A DNA stretch of 64,000 nt from positions 310,001 to 374,000 of the forward strand of contig NZ_BAAAOK010000006.1 in assembly GCF_039530285.1 (NCBI RefSeq), given 5' to 3'. Within the stretch, counting starts at the first letter, position 1. Every line of letters starts with the position of its first letter. The position numbers were made by a program, and so were the translations under genes. Source of the stretch: Actinomadura_C alba. GTDB taxonomy: Bacteria; Actinomycetota; Actinomycetes; Streptosporangiales; Streptosporangiaceae. The notes beneath the pieces were generated by a model, which did no database searches, was not told where the DNA came from, and saw only the letters and a list, made by a program, of their open reading frames with translations. Positions 30,648-38,734 of the stretch are shown here, piece by piece.

Positions 30648-32117
30648 ATGTCTCTCACACGAAGGCTGAACAAACTGGACCGATGGGCCTTCGAGGCCGT
30701 CGCTCAGGCGCATCTGCCCGGATTCGAATACGTCCTGCCCAGGCTGTCGCGGGCGGCCGACAACTCCCTGCTGTGGTTCGGCACCGCCGCCGCGTTCGGG
30801 CTGACCCGCCGGCCGCACCTGCGCCGCGCCGCCCTGCGCGGGGTCATCGGCATCTCCGTGGCCAGCCCGGTCGCCAACCTCGCGGGCAAGCACGCCTTCC
30901 GCCGCAAGCGCCCCATCCTCGACCTGGTGCCGCAGGGACGGCGGCGCTGGGCGGTCCCGACCTCGCACGCCTTTCCGTCCGGGCACTCGGCCGCAGCGAC
31001 GGCGTTCGCCACGGCGGTGGCCATGGAGACGCGCCCAAGGGTGGCGTTGCCGATCGCCGGGGTGGCCGCCGCGGTCGCGCTCTCCCGCGTCTACACCGGG
31101 GCCCACTATCCCGGCGACGTGCTCGCGGGCATGGGGATCGGTGCCCTCTCCGGCATCGCCACGCGGCTGGTCTGGCCGGCCCGGCCGTCGATCTCCCATG
31201 TCGTACGGACGGGCGGTGTCGAGTGCGACTCCCCCACCGTGACCGAGGACGGGCAGGGCGTCATCGCGGTCGTCAACCCGGACGCCGGCCCGGGACCCTC
31301 GATCGCGGACGCCGTCAGCAGGCAACTGCCGGCCGCCGAGATCGTGGAACTCGGCCCCGAGGACGACGTGGGCACGATCCTGGACAAGGCGGCCGGTCGC
31401 GCCGAGGTGCTCGCCGTCGCGGGCGGCGACGGCACGATGAACGCCGGTGCCCAGGCGGCGCTGAAGCACGACGTGCCGCTGCTGCCGATCCCCGGCGGCA
31501 CGCTCAACCGCTTCGCCCGCACCCTGGGAATCGAGACGGCGGCCGACGCGATCGCGGCCTACCGCGGCGCCTGCCTTACGCGTGTCGACGTCGGGCGGGT
31601 GGAGCAGTCCGCGAGCGAGGACCTGATCTTCCTCAACACGGCGAGCTTCGGTGCCTACACCGACATGGTCGACCGGCGCGAGCGGCTGGAGGACCGGCTC
31701 GGCAAGTGGCCCGCGCTGGCGGTCGCGGCGACCCGGGTGCTGCGGAACTGGGAACCCCAGGAAGTGGTGATCGACGACCGGCTCCGGCACGTCTGGCTGG
31801 CCTTCGTCGGCAACTGCGAGTACGGCACGCGGGGCACCACGCCGACCTGGCGCCGGCGGTTGTCGGACGGGCGGCTCGACATCCGGCTCATCACCACGAA
31901 GGGTTCGTCCGGCCGGTTGCGGGCGCTCGCGGCGGTTCTGGTCGGCCACCTTCGCCTGACGCCCGGCTACTCCGCCTGGCACGCGGGCGCCATGCGGCTG
32001 TCCGCGCCCGAGGGCGAGCTGCGCATCGCCCGGGACGGCGAGACCTGCTCGGTACAGCCCTCGGTGGTGTTCGCCAAGCACGCCGCCGCGCTCCGGGTCT
32101 TCTGCCCGCCGAGCTGA
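30648..32117 (+). CDS. PAP2 phosphatase-diacylglycerol kinase fusion
   Basis: A 489-residue bifunctional lipid enzyme. Residues 1-190 are a PAP2 membrane phosphatase (motifs KHAFRRKRPILD, PSGHSAAAT and SRVYTGAHYPGDVLAG, with the catalytic His and Arg present). Residues 200-489 are a DAGK_cat/LCB5 lipid kinase (VAVVNPDAGPGP, AVAGGDGTMNAGAQAAL, LPIPGGTLNRFARTLGI). Such fusions probably salvage or turn over membrane lipids by removing and adding phosphate. ATG at 30648 was chosen with AGGG; GTG at 30618 would add 10 residues. It is divergent from the TagGH-like exporter. Confidence 0.93.
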   Translation: MSLTRRLNKLDRWAFEAVAQAHLPGFEYVLPRLSRAADNSLLWFGTAAAFGLTRRPHLRRAALRGVIGISVASPVANLAGKHAFRRKRPILDLVPQGRRRWAVPTSHAFPSGHSAAATAFATAVAMETRPRVALPIAGVAAAVALSRVYTGAHYPGDVLAGMGIGALSGIATRLVWPARPSISHVVRTGGVECDSPTVTEDGQGVIAVVNPDAGPGPSIADAVSRQLPAAEIVELGPEDDVGTILDKAAGRAEVLAVAGGDGTMNAGAQAALKHDVPLLPIPGGTLNRFARTLGIETAADAIAAYRGACLTRVDVGRVEQSASEDLIFLNTASFGAYTDMVDRRERLEDRLGKWPALAVAATRVLRNWEPQEVVIDDRLRHVWLAFVGNCEYGTRGTTPTWRRRLSDGRLDIRLITTKGSSGRLRALAAVLVGHLRLTPGYSAWHAGAMRLSAPEGELRIARDGETCSVQPSVVFAKHAAALRVFCPPS

Positions 32118-32248
32118 GGCCCGCCACGCCGGCCGAGACCCCGCCGCGCGGGCGCACGGAGGCGTGATCGGCCCGGCTGATATGTGTATGAGGTTCCGAG
32201 TCCCGAGTGCCGCAGTGCGAGGAACGCAGTGCGGGGAATGAGGATGCC

Positions 32249-32770
32249 ATGCCCGGCCAGCCGCCGCTTCCGTACGACTTCCTGCCCGAGGTCCCCTCGT
32301 TCACCGTCGTCAGCGACGACGTGACCGACGGTGACCAGATGGCCGCCGCCCACGTGTTCGACGACTGGGGCTTCAGCGGTGGCAACCGCTCGCCGCACCT
32401 GCGCTGGGAGGGCTTCCCGGCCGAGACCAAGAGCTTCGCCGTCACGTGCTTCGACCCGGACGCGCCCACGGGCAGCGGGTTCTGGCACTGGGTGCTGTTC
32501 GACCTCCCTCCCGAGGTGACGGAACTGCCCACCGGTGCCGGCAGCGCCGACGCCAAGGTCGGCACGCAGGCCCGCAACGACTACGGGGTCAAGGCCTTCG
32601 GGGGTGCCGCGCCGCCCCCGGGCACGCCGCACCGCTACGCGTTCGCCGTGCACGCGCTCGACATCGAGCGGCTCGGCGTCGACTCCGACGCGAGCCCGGC
32701 CGTGGTCGGCTTCAACGTCACCGCGCACACGCTCGCGCGCGCCCTGATCGTCCCGGTCTACGGCCACTGA
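32249..32770 (+). CDS. YbhB/YbcL (PEBP, Raf-kinase-inhibitor-like) protein
   Basis: A 173-residue phosphatidylethanolamine-binding-protein family member. The characteristic core is visible: NRSPHLRWEGFPAETKSFAVTCFDPDAPTGSGFWHWVLFDLP, then the PPPGTPHRYAFAVHALD loop and HTLARALIVPVYGH at the end. It lacks a signal peptide, so it is cytoplasmic. The physiological ligand is unknown in bacteria. It has a GAGG ribosome site. A 14-base tandem duplication (CGCAGTGCGAGGAA/CGCAGTGCGGGGAA) lies in the leader at about 32212-32239. Confidence 0.92.
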   Translation: MPGQPPLPYDFLPEVPSFTVVSDDVTDGDQMAAAHVFDDWGFSGGNRSPHLRWEGFPAETKSFAVTCFDPDAPTGSGFWHWVLFDLPPEVTELPTGAGSADAKVGTQARNDYGVKAFGGAAPPPGTPHRYAFAVHALDIERLGVDSDASPAVVGFNVTAHTLARALIVPVYGH

Positions 32771-32776
32771 TCCCCG

Positions 32777-33360
32777 TCACGGCGGAGGGACGGCGGCGCC
32801 CGTGAGGGCGTCGCCGAGAGGGGTACGGCGGTAGAGCACGGCTCGCCCGCTCCGCGCGCGGGCGACGACCCCCGCCGACAGCAGGATGGCGAGATGATCG
32901 CCCACGGCACCGAGGCTCATCCGTAGCCGTGCGCTGAGCTGCGTGGTCGTCGCGGGTTCGGTGAGCGCTCGCAGCAGCCTGGCCCTCGATCCGCCGACCA
33001 GCCGGCCGAGCGGCTCCGGCCCGCCGTCGCCTCCGGTCTCCCAGAGGGCGGCCGTGCCCCTGGCGGTGTAGATCAGGGCGTCCGGCCACGGCCGTTCCAG
33101 CTGGAAGCCGAGGGACTCGGGCGACGCGAACACGGTGGGCACGAACAGCAGTCCGGCGCCACCGAGCCGCCGGTGTCCCTCGACCGCCCCCTCCGCCTCG
33201 ATCATGCCGCCGTCCGGCCGCCAGCGGACTCCGGGCGACAGGTCGGCCAGGGCCGCCGCCCAGCCGTACGCCGCCAGCCGTCCGGCACGGTGCACCAGAT
33301 CCCGCTCGAGTATCGAGCGGAGCAGCGGCCAGTCCGGCTCCACCACGGCCTGCCACAGCG
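32777..33360 (-). pseudogene. ArsR-like (DUF5937) regulator, 5'-truncated
   Basis: The reading frame encodes the C-terminal part of an ArsR-like winged-helix regulator. It retains VEPDWPLLRSILERDLVHRAGRLA, the middle sensor part and the C-terminal HTH (TTQLSARLRMSLGAVGDHLAILLSAGVVARARSGRAVLYRRTPLGDAL). Full-length homologues are, as I recall, about 320-330 residues, with this segment starting near the middle, so roughly 140 N-terminal residues are missing. Homology can be read upstream through RQALWQAVVEPDW to about 33360, where the opposite-strand MFS homology begins. A GTG at 33346 could still start a shortened HTH protein. Confidence 0.75.
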
Positions 33361-34231
33361 CCTGACGGATGTGCTGGACGGCAATGGTTACGTTCTCGCC
33401 CGGTCCCTGTTCACCATGACCACGGCCGGGGCGCAGATCGCGGGACAGGCGGCCGGCGGGTTGCTGCTGCTGGCGATCGGGCCGTACGGCGCGCTCTGGC
33501 TAGCGGCGGCGAGCTGCCTGGTCGCCGCGGCGGCGGCCCGGGTCGGGCTGCGCGACCGCCCCGCCCGCACGGATCCGGCCGGCGCGTCCACGGTGCGGGC
33601 CACGTGGGAGGTCAACCGGAGCCTGCTGGCCGATCCGTCGGTCCGCGGCCTGCTGTTCGCCCAGTGGCTGCCCATCTCGTTCGCGGTGGGGGCCGAGGGC
33701 GTGATGATCCCGTACGCCGCCGGTCTGGGTCATCCAGAGGGTGCGGGCCTCATGCTCGCCGCGGTGGCGGGCGGCATGTGGGCGGGGAACCTCGCGATGG
33801 GGCGGTTCGCCGCGCCGGACCGGCGTGAGCGCCTCACCCTGCCGCTGGCCCTGCTGCCGGGTGCGTCCCTGCTGTTCTTCCTGTTCTCGCCCGGGCTGGT
33901 GACCGCCTCGATCCTCGCGGCCGCGTCGGCGGCCGGGTTCGGCTACGAGCTGGGCCTCCAGCGCCGGTTCCTCGCCGCCACACCGGAGAGCCGGCGCGGC
34001 CAGGCGCTCGGGCTGGCCGGCACCGGCATCATGACCCTCCAAGGTCTCGGCATCGCACTGGCCGGCGGCATGGCCGAGGTGCTAGCGCCCGCGGCGGTAA
34101 TGGCCCTGTGCGGCGCGATGTCCGTGGTGGCGGCGCTGGCGCTGCACCGCCACCTGCGCCCGGGGAGTCCGGGGCCGCGCCCTCGACGCGGCCCCGGTAA
34201 GCCCCGCTTGCGCACCCACGGGGATCAGTGA
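33361..34231 (+). pseudogene. MFS transporter, 5'-truncated
   Basis: The frame encodes the C-terminal two-thirds of a major facilitator transporter. Recognisable sequence starts at LTDVLDGNGYVLARSLFTMTTAGAQIAG, which in intact homologues follows TM4, and continues through about eight membrane segments to the C-terminus (RRGQALGLAGTGIMTLQGLGIALAGG). The first four segments and the start are missing. An ATG at 33416 could give a 271-residue fragment, but a half-transporter is unlikely to work. The truncation point abuts the truncated ArsR gene. Confidence 0.78.
34169..34197 (+). terminator. 11-base-pair hairpin at the 3' end of the MFS frame
   Basis: CCGGGGCCGCG and its exact complement around a 7-base loop lie 34 bases before the MFS stop codon, facing the convergent KamA gene. 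It probably acts as the transcription terminator. Confidence 0.55.
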
Positions 34232-34269
34232 CGTCCAAGCGGTGGCGCTATGAACTCGCTTCGAATCCG

Positions 34270-35607
34270 CTACCGCTCACCCGTCGGCGCCGCCTGGAAC
34301 GGGAACCGATCAGCGAAGGCCGGCCGGAGGTCGTCGAGCCACACCGCCTCCGGGTCGTACTTCGCGAAGAACGGCCGGTTCACCAGGTCGGCGTCACGGC
34401 ACTGGAGGAGGCGCAGCACGAAGACCTTCTCGCCGGCCACCTCCACGACGCCATCGATGCACACCTTGCCCGGCGTCGCGGACATGGACGGCCCGCGGAC
34501 TGTGCGCGCGAGTCCGGAGACGTTCTTGTACGCGTCGCGGAAGATCTCGTAGGCCCGGCCCAGCGGCACCGCGAAGTAGTCCTGCGGGCCTGTGTCACGC
34601 TCCACGAACATGTAATAGGGGACCATCCCCATGCGGAGCTGGGTGCGCCACATGCTCTCCCACACCGCGGGATCGTCGTTGATCGACCGGATGAGCGGCG
34701 CCTGGGTGCGGATGATCGCGCCGGTGTCCCGGATCCGCCGCACGGCCTCGCGGACCACCGGTGACTCCATCTCACGCGGGTGCGAGAAGTGCGCCATGAA
34801 CGCCAGGTTCTTGCCGGCCGCGACGACCCGCTCGAACAGCCGCAGCATGTCGTAGGCGTCGGGATCGGTGACGAACTTCTGTGGCCAGTAGGCCAGGGAC
34901 TTGGTACCGATCCGGATCGACTCGAGCTGGTCGAGCTCGAGGAGCGGCTCGACGTAGCGCCGGAACACCGGCTCGCCCATGATCATCGGGTCGCCGCCGG
35001 TGAACAGGACGCTGGTGACGTCGGGGTGGGCCACCAGGTAGTCGCACAGGCGGGCGACGTCGTCGCCCGCCATCTTCAGGCTGGGCTCGCCGACGAACTG
35101 CGCCCAGCGGAAGCAGTACGTGCAGTACGCGTGACACGTCTGTCCCTGCTTGGGAAAGAAGAGCACCGTCTCGCGGTACTTGTGCTGCACGCCGGGCAGT
35201 ACCCCGTCACCGAAGCTCGGGATGTTGAGCTCCATCTGGCCGGCCGGGTGGGGGTTGAGCTTGACGCGGACGGCGTGCGCGACCGCGTCGATCTCCGCCT
35301 TCGGGGCGTCCTTGCGCAACAGGTCCACGATGCGTGAGACGTCCGCGGCGGGGAGCATGTCCTCCTGGGGGAAGACGAGCCGGTAGATGGGATCGTCTGG
35401 AGCGGCCGACCAGTCGATCAGTTCGTCCACGACATAGCTGTTGGTCCGGAACGGCAGGACCGTCGCCACTGCTTGGATCGCCAAGCGCTGGTCGGACGAC
35501 AACCCGGCCCGCGAGGTGAGTTCGTCCAGGTGCTTAGCCGTGAAGGCGCGGAACTTACGACCGGTGGATTGCACAGCGGGCGGTGCCGCGTCGTTGACCA
35601 AAGTCAC
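34270..35607 (-). CDS. KamA-family radical SAM protein (lysine 2,3-aminomutase-like)
   Basis: A 445-residue radical SAM enzyme. The iron-sulphur motif is C158-x3-C162-x2-C165 in TCHAYCTYCFRW, followed by VLFTGGDPMIMGEPVF. The whole fold resembles lysine 2,3-aminomutase: NPHPAGQMELNIPSF, IRIGTKSLAYWPQKFV and a PGK segment near the C-terminus where KamA proteins bind PLP. It may move an amino group on lysine, glutamate or another amino acid. GTG at 35607 has an AAGGAG site 10 bases upstream. No partner genes adjoin it, so the substrate is unknown. Confidence 0.9.
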   Translation of the reverse strand: MTLVNDAAPPAVQSTGRKFRAFTAKHLDELTSRAGLSSDQRLAIQAVATVLPFRTNSYVVDELIDWSAAPDDPIYRLVFPQEDMLPAADVSRIVDLLRKDAPKAEIDAVAHAVRVKLNPHPAGQMELNIPSFGDGVLPGVQHKYRETVLFFPKQGQTCHAYCTYCFRWAQFVGEPSLKMAGDDVARLCDYLVAHPDVTSVLFTGGDPMIMGEPVFRRYVEPLLELDQLESIRIGTKSLAYWPQKFVTDPDAYDMLRLFERVVAAGKNLAFMAHFSHPREMESPVVREAVRRIRDTGAIIRTQAPLIRSINDDPAVWESMWRTQLRMGMVPYYMFVERDTGPQDYFAVPLGRAYEIFRDAYKNVSGLARTVRGPSMSATPGKVCIDGVVEVAGEKVFVLRLLQCRDADLVNRPFFAKYDPEAVWLDDLRPAFADRFPFQAAPTGER

Positions 35608-36123
35608 GTTGGCATAACTCCTTGTTCGTTGGAACGCGTGCCGATGCGTGCGTCGGCGGCCGTGGCTCGGTACAGAGTGTCATCGGCGCCCGAGCCGGGC
35701 GATGTGACGCACAGTGATCACCTCGGCCGGCGGCCGAGGCGTCGCGGGTCGTTACCTCCTCACCACACGGCTTCGGGCGACATGGCCGACCGAAGCGATC
35801 CGCACGCTCCCCACCCCCATTGATACCGTTTCCCTCGCGTCGGTGGACACGGCGGCACGGTCACTGAAGGCTCTACCGACATAACGATCGCTCTCAGCGC
35901 AAAGTGGCGGTCTCACCCCACGAATCGGAGAACCGGCGTCACATCCGTACCTCCCGCCGCGGGAGGGCGGCCATGATGTCATGCGACGCGGGCATCCCAC
36001 CGGAATCGGCCCGCGGCGAACCGGGAGCGGCGCCCGCCGGATAATGGTCCGGAGTCCGGGCAGGTCACCGGGCAGGTCGGAGGCGGGTCCACCGCCGGGA
36101 AGGAACCGTGGCATCGGGGTGGC
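35608..36123. other. Intergenic region between divergent KamA and DUF998 genes
   Basis: This 516-base divergent gap contains no reading frame with a ribosome site and family-like composition. It holds a GC-rich inverted repeat (CTCCCGCCGCGGGAG, about 35961-35975) and presumably the two promoters. I see nothing else. Confidence 0.5.
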
Positions 36124-36867
36124 ATGCGCATGAGACCGGCTGAGGCCGGCGTCGTGCCGGCGTTCGTCGTCGCGTCGGCCGGTATGGCCGCCGTCACGTA
36201 CGCGTCGTTCGTCCTGGAGTCCGTGCTCAGCCCCGACTCCGACATCGTCAACGGTTACGTCAGCGAACTCTCGGCCGCGGATCAGCCCGCCCACCTCGTC
36301 TACAACATCACCGACTTCATCACCGGCGCTCTGGTCATCGTCACCGCGGCGACCGCCCTCGTGACACTGCGTCGCAGGCCATGGGCCGTGACCGGCTGGC
36401 TCTTCCTGCTGATGTTCGGCGTCGCCATCATCGGCGACGCCGCGTTCCCGCTGGACTGCGCGCCGAGCCGGAACACCACGTGCGCCCTCCTGGAACGGGC
36501 CGGCAAGGTGTCCTTCGCACACCAGTTCCATTCGGTGACGAGCGTTTCGGCCATCACCTGCGCCACGGTCGGGCTGTTCGCCCTGTCGATCGCCGCCCGC
36601 CGCCACGGCTGGTGGCCGTCCCTCGCCCGCTGGGGCCGGCCGCTGGCCCTCGCCAACGTGCTGGCGGCCGTCGCCGTGGTGGCGCTCATGACGGTGGGCA
36701 GGTGGCTCGGCCTCGCGCAACGCGTACAGATCACCATTCTCTGCCTGAACCTCCTGCTCATCGCCTGGGCCCTGCACGCCGACCGCCACGTCCGGACTGC
36801 CGCCGAGGGCGGGAACCGGCGTACCGCCTCGCCGGACCCTCGGCCGCCGACCGGGACCATCCGATGA
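36124..36867 (+). CDS. DUF998 integral membrane protein
   Basis: A 247-residue membrane protein with about six hydrophobic segments. The YVSELSAADQPAHLVYNITDF loop and the GDAAFPLDCAPS...CALLERAGKVSFAHQFHSVTS region (paired Cys, conserved Asp and His) match the DUF998 family, which is of unknown function. The start is ATG 36124 or 36130. Its stop overlaps the start of the downstream hydrolase (ATGA), so the genes form an operon. Confidence 0.87.
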   Translation: MRMRPAEAGVVPAFVVASAGMAAVTYASFVLESVLSPDSDIVNGYVSELSAADQPAHLVYNITDFITGALVIVTAATALVTLRRRPWAVTGWLFLLMFGVAIIGDAAFPLDCAPSRNTTCALLERAGKVSFAHQFHSVTSVSAITCATVGLFALSIAARRHGWWPSLARWGRPLALANVLAAVAVVALMTVGRWLGLAQRVQITILCLNLLLIAWALHADRHVRTAAEGGNRRTASPDPRPPTGTIR

Positions 36868-37736
36868 ACCTCGGCGAGCGGCGATCCGGCTCGGGCGACC
36901 TGCACATCGTCGAGAGCGGACGACCGGACGGCCCGGTCCTGCTGATGAGCACCGGGATGGGCGGAGCCTGGTTCGACTGGGAGCCGACGGTGGAGCGGTT
37001 GCGGGACACCTACCGCATCGTCCGCTTCGACCGTCCCGGCCTCGGCCGCAGTCCCGCCGGCCGGGCGGCGCCGAGTCTTCGCGCCGAGGTGGACCGGCTC
37101 GGCGCGCTGGTCGAGTGGATCGGCGGTGGCCCTGTGGTCCTGCTCGCCCACTCGGTGGCGGCCTTCCACGCCGAGGCGCTGGCCCGTATCCGGCCGGATC
37201 TCCTCGCCGGCCTGGTGCTGGTGGATCCGAGCTGCGAACGGGGGGCCAGGCCGGGCCCGCGGATGTCCGCGGCCGTGACCCCCGTGGCGAGGCTCGCGGG
37301 GAGGCTCACGGACGCCACCGGACTGGCCACGGTGATCGGCCCGTGGGCATACCACCGGGTTCTTCGCCGCATCAGCGACAGAGATCCCGCGGCCCCCTCG
37401 TCCGTCGTGCGGTCGGTCTACGGGCGGGGAGAAGTGATCTTCACGGTGCTGGCAGAGAACATCGCCTACCGGGAGATGGCCGCCGATCTCGCCACATTGC
37501 GGACGCGGCACCGCTTTCCCGCGATACCGCTCGTGGTGCTCACGGCGCTCGGTGACCTGAACGGCTCGAAGGCGCGCCGCTGGGCCGGGTGTCACGCGGA
37601 ACTGGCCGGCATGAGTCCCCTGGGACGCCAGGTTGAGCTGCCCGGATGCCCGCACATGGTCCAGCTCGACCGGCCCGACGCGGTCGCCGAGGCGGTGGCC
37701 GTGGTGACGGGCGGAAGGGCTTCCGGCGCCTCATGA
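36864..37736 (+). CDS. Alpha/beta hydrolase
   Basis: A 290-residue alpha/beta-hydrolase-fold protein. The STGMGGAWFDWEPTVERL oxyanion region, the RFDRPGLGRS strand-turn, nucleophile elbow LLAHSVAAF (Ser97) and terminal His (GCPHMVQLDRPDAV) are present. The elbow AHSVA deviates slightly from GxSxG, as in some lipases. It starts on the DUF998 stop (ATGA) and ends on the ATG of the lipoprotein gene (ATGA), placing it in the middle of a three-gene unit. The substrate is not predictable. Confidence 0.9.
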   Translation: MNLGERRSGSGDLHIVESGRPDGPVLLMSTGMGGAWFDWEPTVERLRDTYRIVRFDRPGLGRSPAGRAAPSLRAEVDRLGALVEWIGGGPVVLLAHSVAAFHAEALARIRPDLLAGLVLVDPSCERGARPGPRMSAAVTPVARLAGRLTDATGLATVIGPWAYHRVLRRISDRDPAAPSSVVRSVYGRGEVIFTVLAENIAYREMAADLATLRTRHRFPAIPLVVLTALGDLNGSKARRWAGCHAELAGMSPLGRQVELPGCPHMVQLDRPDAVAEAVAVVTGGRASGAS

Positions 37737-38161
37737 GAAGGGCCTTCCGGAACCTCATGAGACCGGCGGCGTCGCACACCCCCGGCCCCCGCCCCGTCCT
37801 CGTCGTCGCCCTCGCCACCGCCCTCACCGTCTCCCTGTGCGGCTGCGGCGTGGCCCGGGAGATCTCGACACAGTCCTTCCGCAACGCCGTGGCGACGGGC
37901 GCGGAGGCCGAACTGCGCGGGCTCGGCTACCACGTGCGGGGCACCCTGGACTGCACGCTGCCGCCGGGCGGCGGCATGGCGGTCGTACGGGTGAGCTGCA
38001 CCGGGCGGACCATCGACGGGCGGCCCGTCTCGGTGACCGGGATCGCCTGGAACGCCGATTCCGCACACCCCCGGCAGGAGTACGTCATCAAGGTCGCCGG
38101 CCGTGGCGTGCTCCGGAGATCCTGCCTCGGCCGGGGCTGCGACAAGATCACGGCGAGGTGA
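37733..38161 (+). CDS. Small lipoprotein, DUF4333-like
   Basis: A 142-residue predicted lipoprotein. Its basic N-terminus is followed by PVLVVALATALTVSLCGCGV, with lipobox-like LCGC near residue 40. The mature part has about four Cys and the pattern YHVRGTLDCTLPPGGG, VVRVSCTGRTIDGRPVSVTG and RSCLGRGC, reminiscent of DUF4333 domains. The ATG overlaps the hydrolase stop, so it should be co-expressed. The next gene (38231) encodes a paralogue, so the two probably share one role. Confidence 0.78.
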   Translation: MRRAFRNLMRPAASHTPGPRPVLVVALATALTVSLCGCGVAREISTQSFRNAVATGAEAELRGLGYHVRGTLDCTLPPGGGMAVVRVSCTGRTIDGRPVSVTGIAWNADSAHPRQEYVIKVAGRGVLRRSCLGRGCDKITAR

Positions 38162-38230
38162 GGTCAATTCGGCGGAAAACTCGCCCGGGACCACGGGTGA
38201 GCGGTGCCGCCGGTGGCGACTCTAAGCAGT

Positions 38231-38626
38231 GTGAGAAAAGTCGTCGCCGCCATCGTGGCCTTGATCGGCACCTGCATGATCTGCGCCGTCCTGGCCGCCC
38301 TTCTGATGATCTTCGAGGCCAAGGAGCTCCGGCACAAGTCGCAGACCGCCCTGCTCGCCGCGACTCCCGCGATCGCCGGCGACGAGCTCCGCTCCCGCGG
38401 CCACTATCTGAGCAGCCCGCTGACCTGCCAGAGCATGCCGGGTCACACCAAGAGCCACATGCGGGTCAGTTGCCATGGGGCCACCACGGACAGCAAGCGG
38501 GTTCAGGTGATCGGCACGGCCGAGGACAAGGCCAAGGAGGAGTACTTCACGATCCTCCTCAATGGCCGCCCTCTCGTGCAGAACGCGAGATGCCTCGGCG
38601 CCGACTGCCGCGCGAAGAAGGGTTGA
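38231..38626 (+). CDS. Secreted/membrane-anchored paralogue of the lipoprotein at 37733
   Basis: A 131-residue protein with an N-terminal membrane anchor or signal (MRKVVAAIVALIGTCMICAV...). Its extracellular part aligns with the preceding lipoprotein: DELRSRGHYLSSPLTC / MRVSCHGATTDSKRVQVIGTA / EEYFTILLNGRPL / ARCLGADC, with the same four Cys. GTG at 38231 gives a standard basic start to the membrane segment; GTG at 38204 would add nine residues. Ribosome sites are weak for both. The function is unknown. Confidence 0.72.
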   Translation: MRKVVAAIVALIGTCMICAVLAALLMIFEAKELRHKSQTALLAATPAIAGDELRSRGHYLSSPLTCQSMPGHTKSHMRVSCHGATTDSKRVQVIGTAEDKAKEEYFTILLNGRPLVQNARCLGADCRAKKG

Positions 38627-38734
38627 CCGTTCGCGCGGACGTTTAGTGATCAGCGGAAAGGCCGGTGGCCCTACCATGATTCACGGCGCGTAGACGGCGC
38701 CGACACCCTTCCCACCCCTGATCCAGGAGCACGC

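Noticed and set aside
34240..34280. A tRNA-like T-arm motif (CTTCGAATCC) near the KamA stop
   Set aside because: No acceptor, D or anticodon stems can be formed around it on either strand.
35752..36789. A 345-codon minus-strand frame across the KamA/DUF998 gap
   Set aside because: No ribosome site, no motif and it opposes the DUF998 gene.
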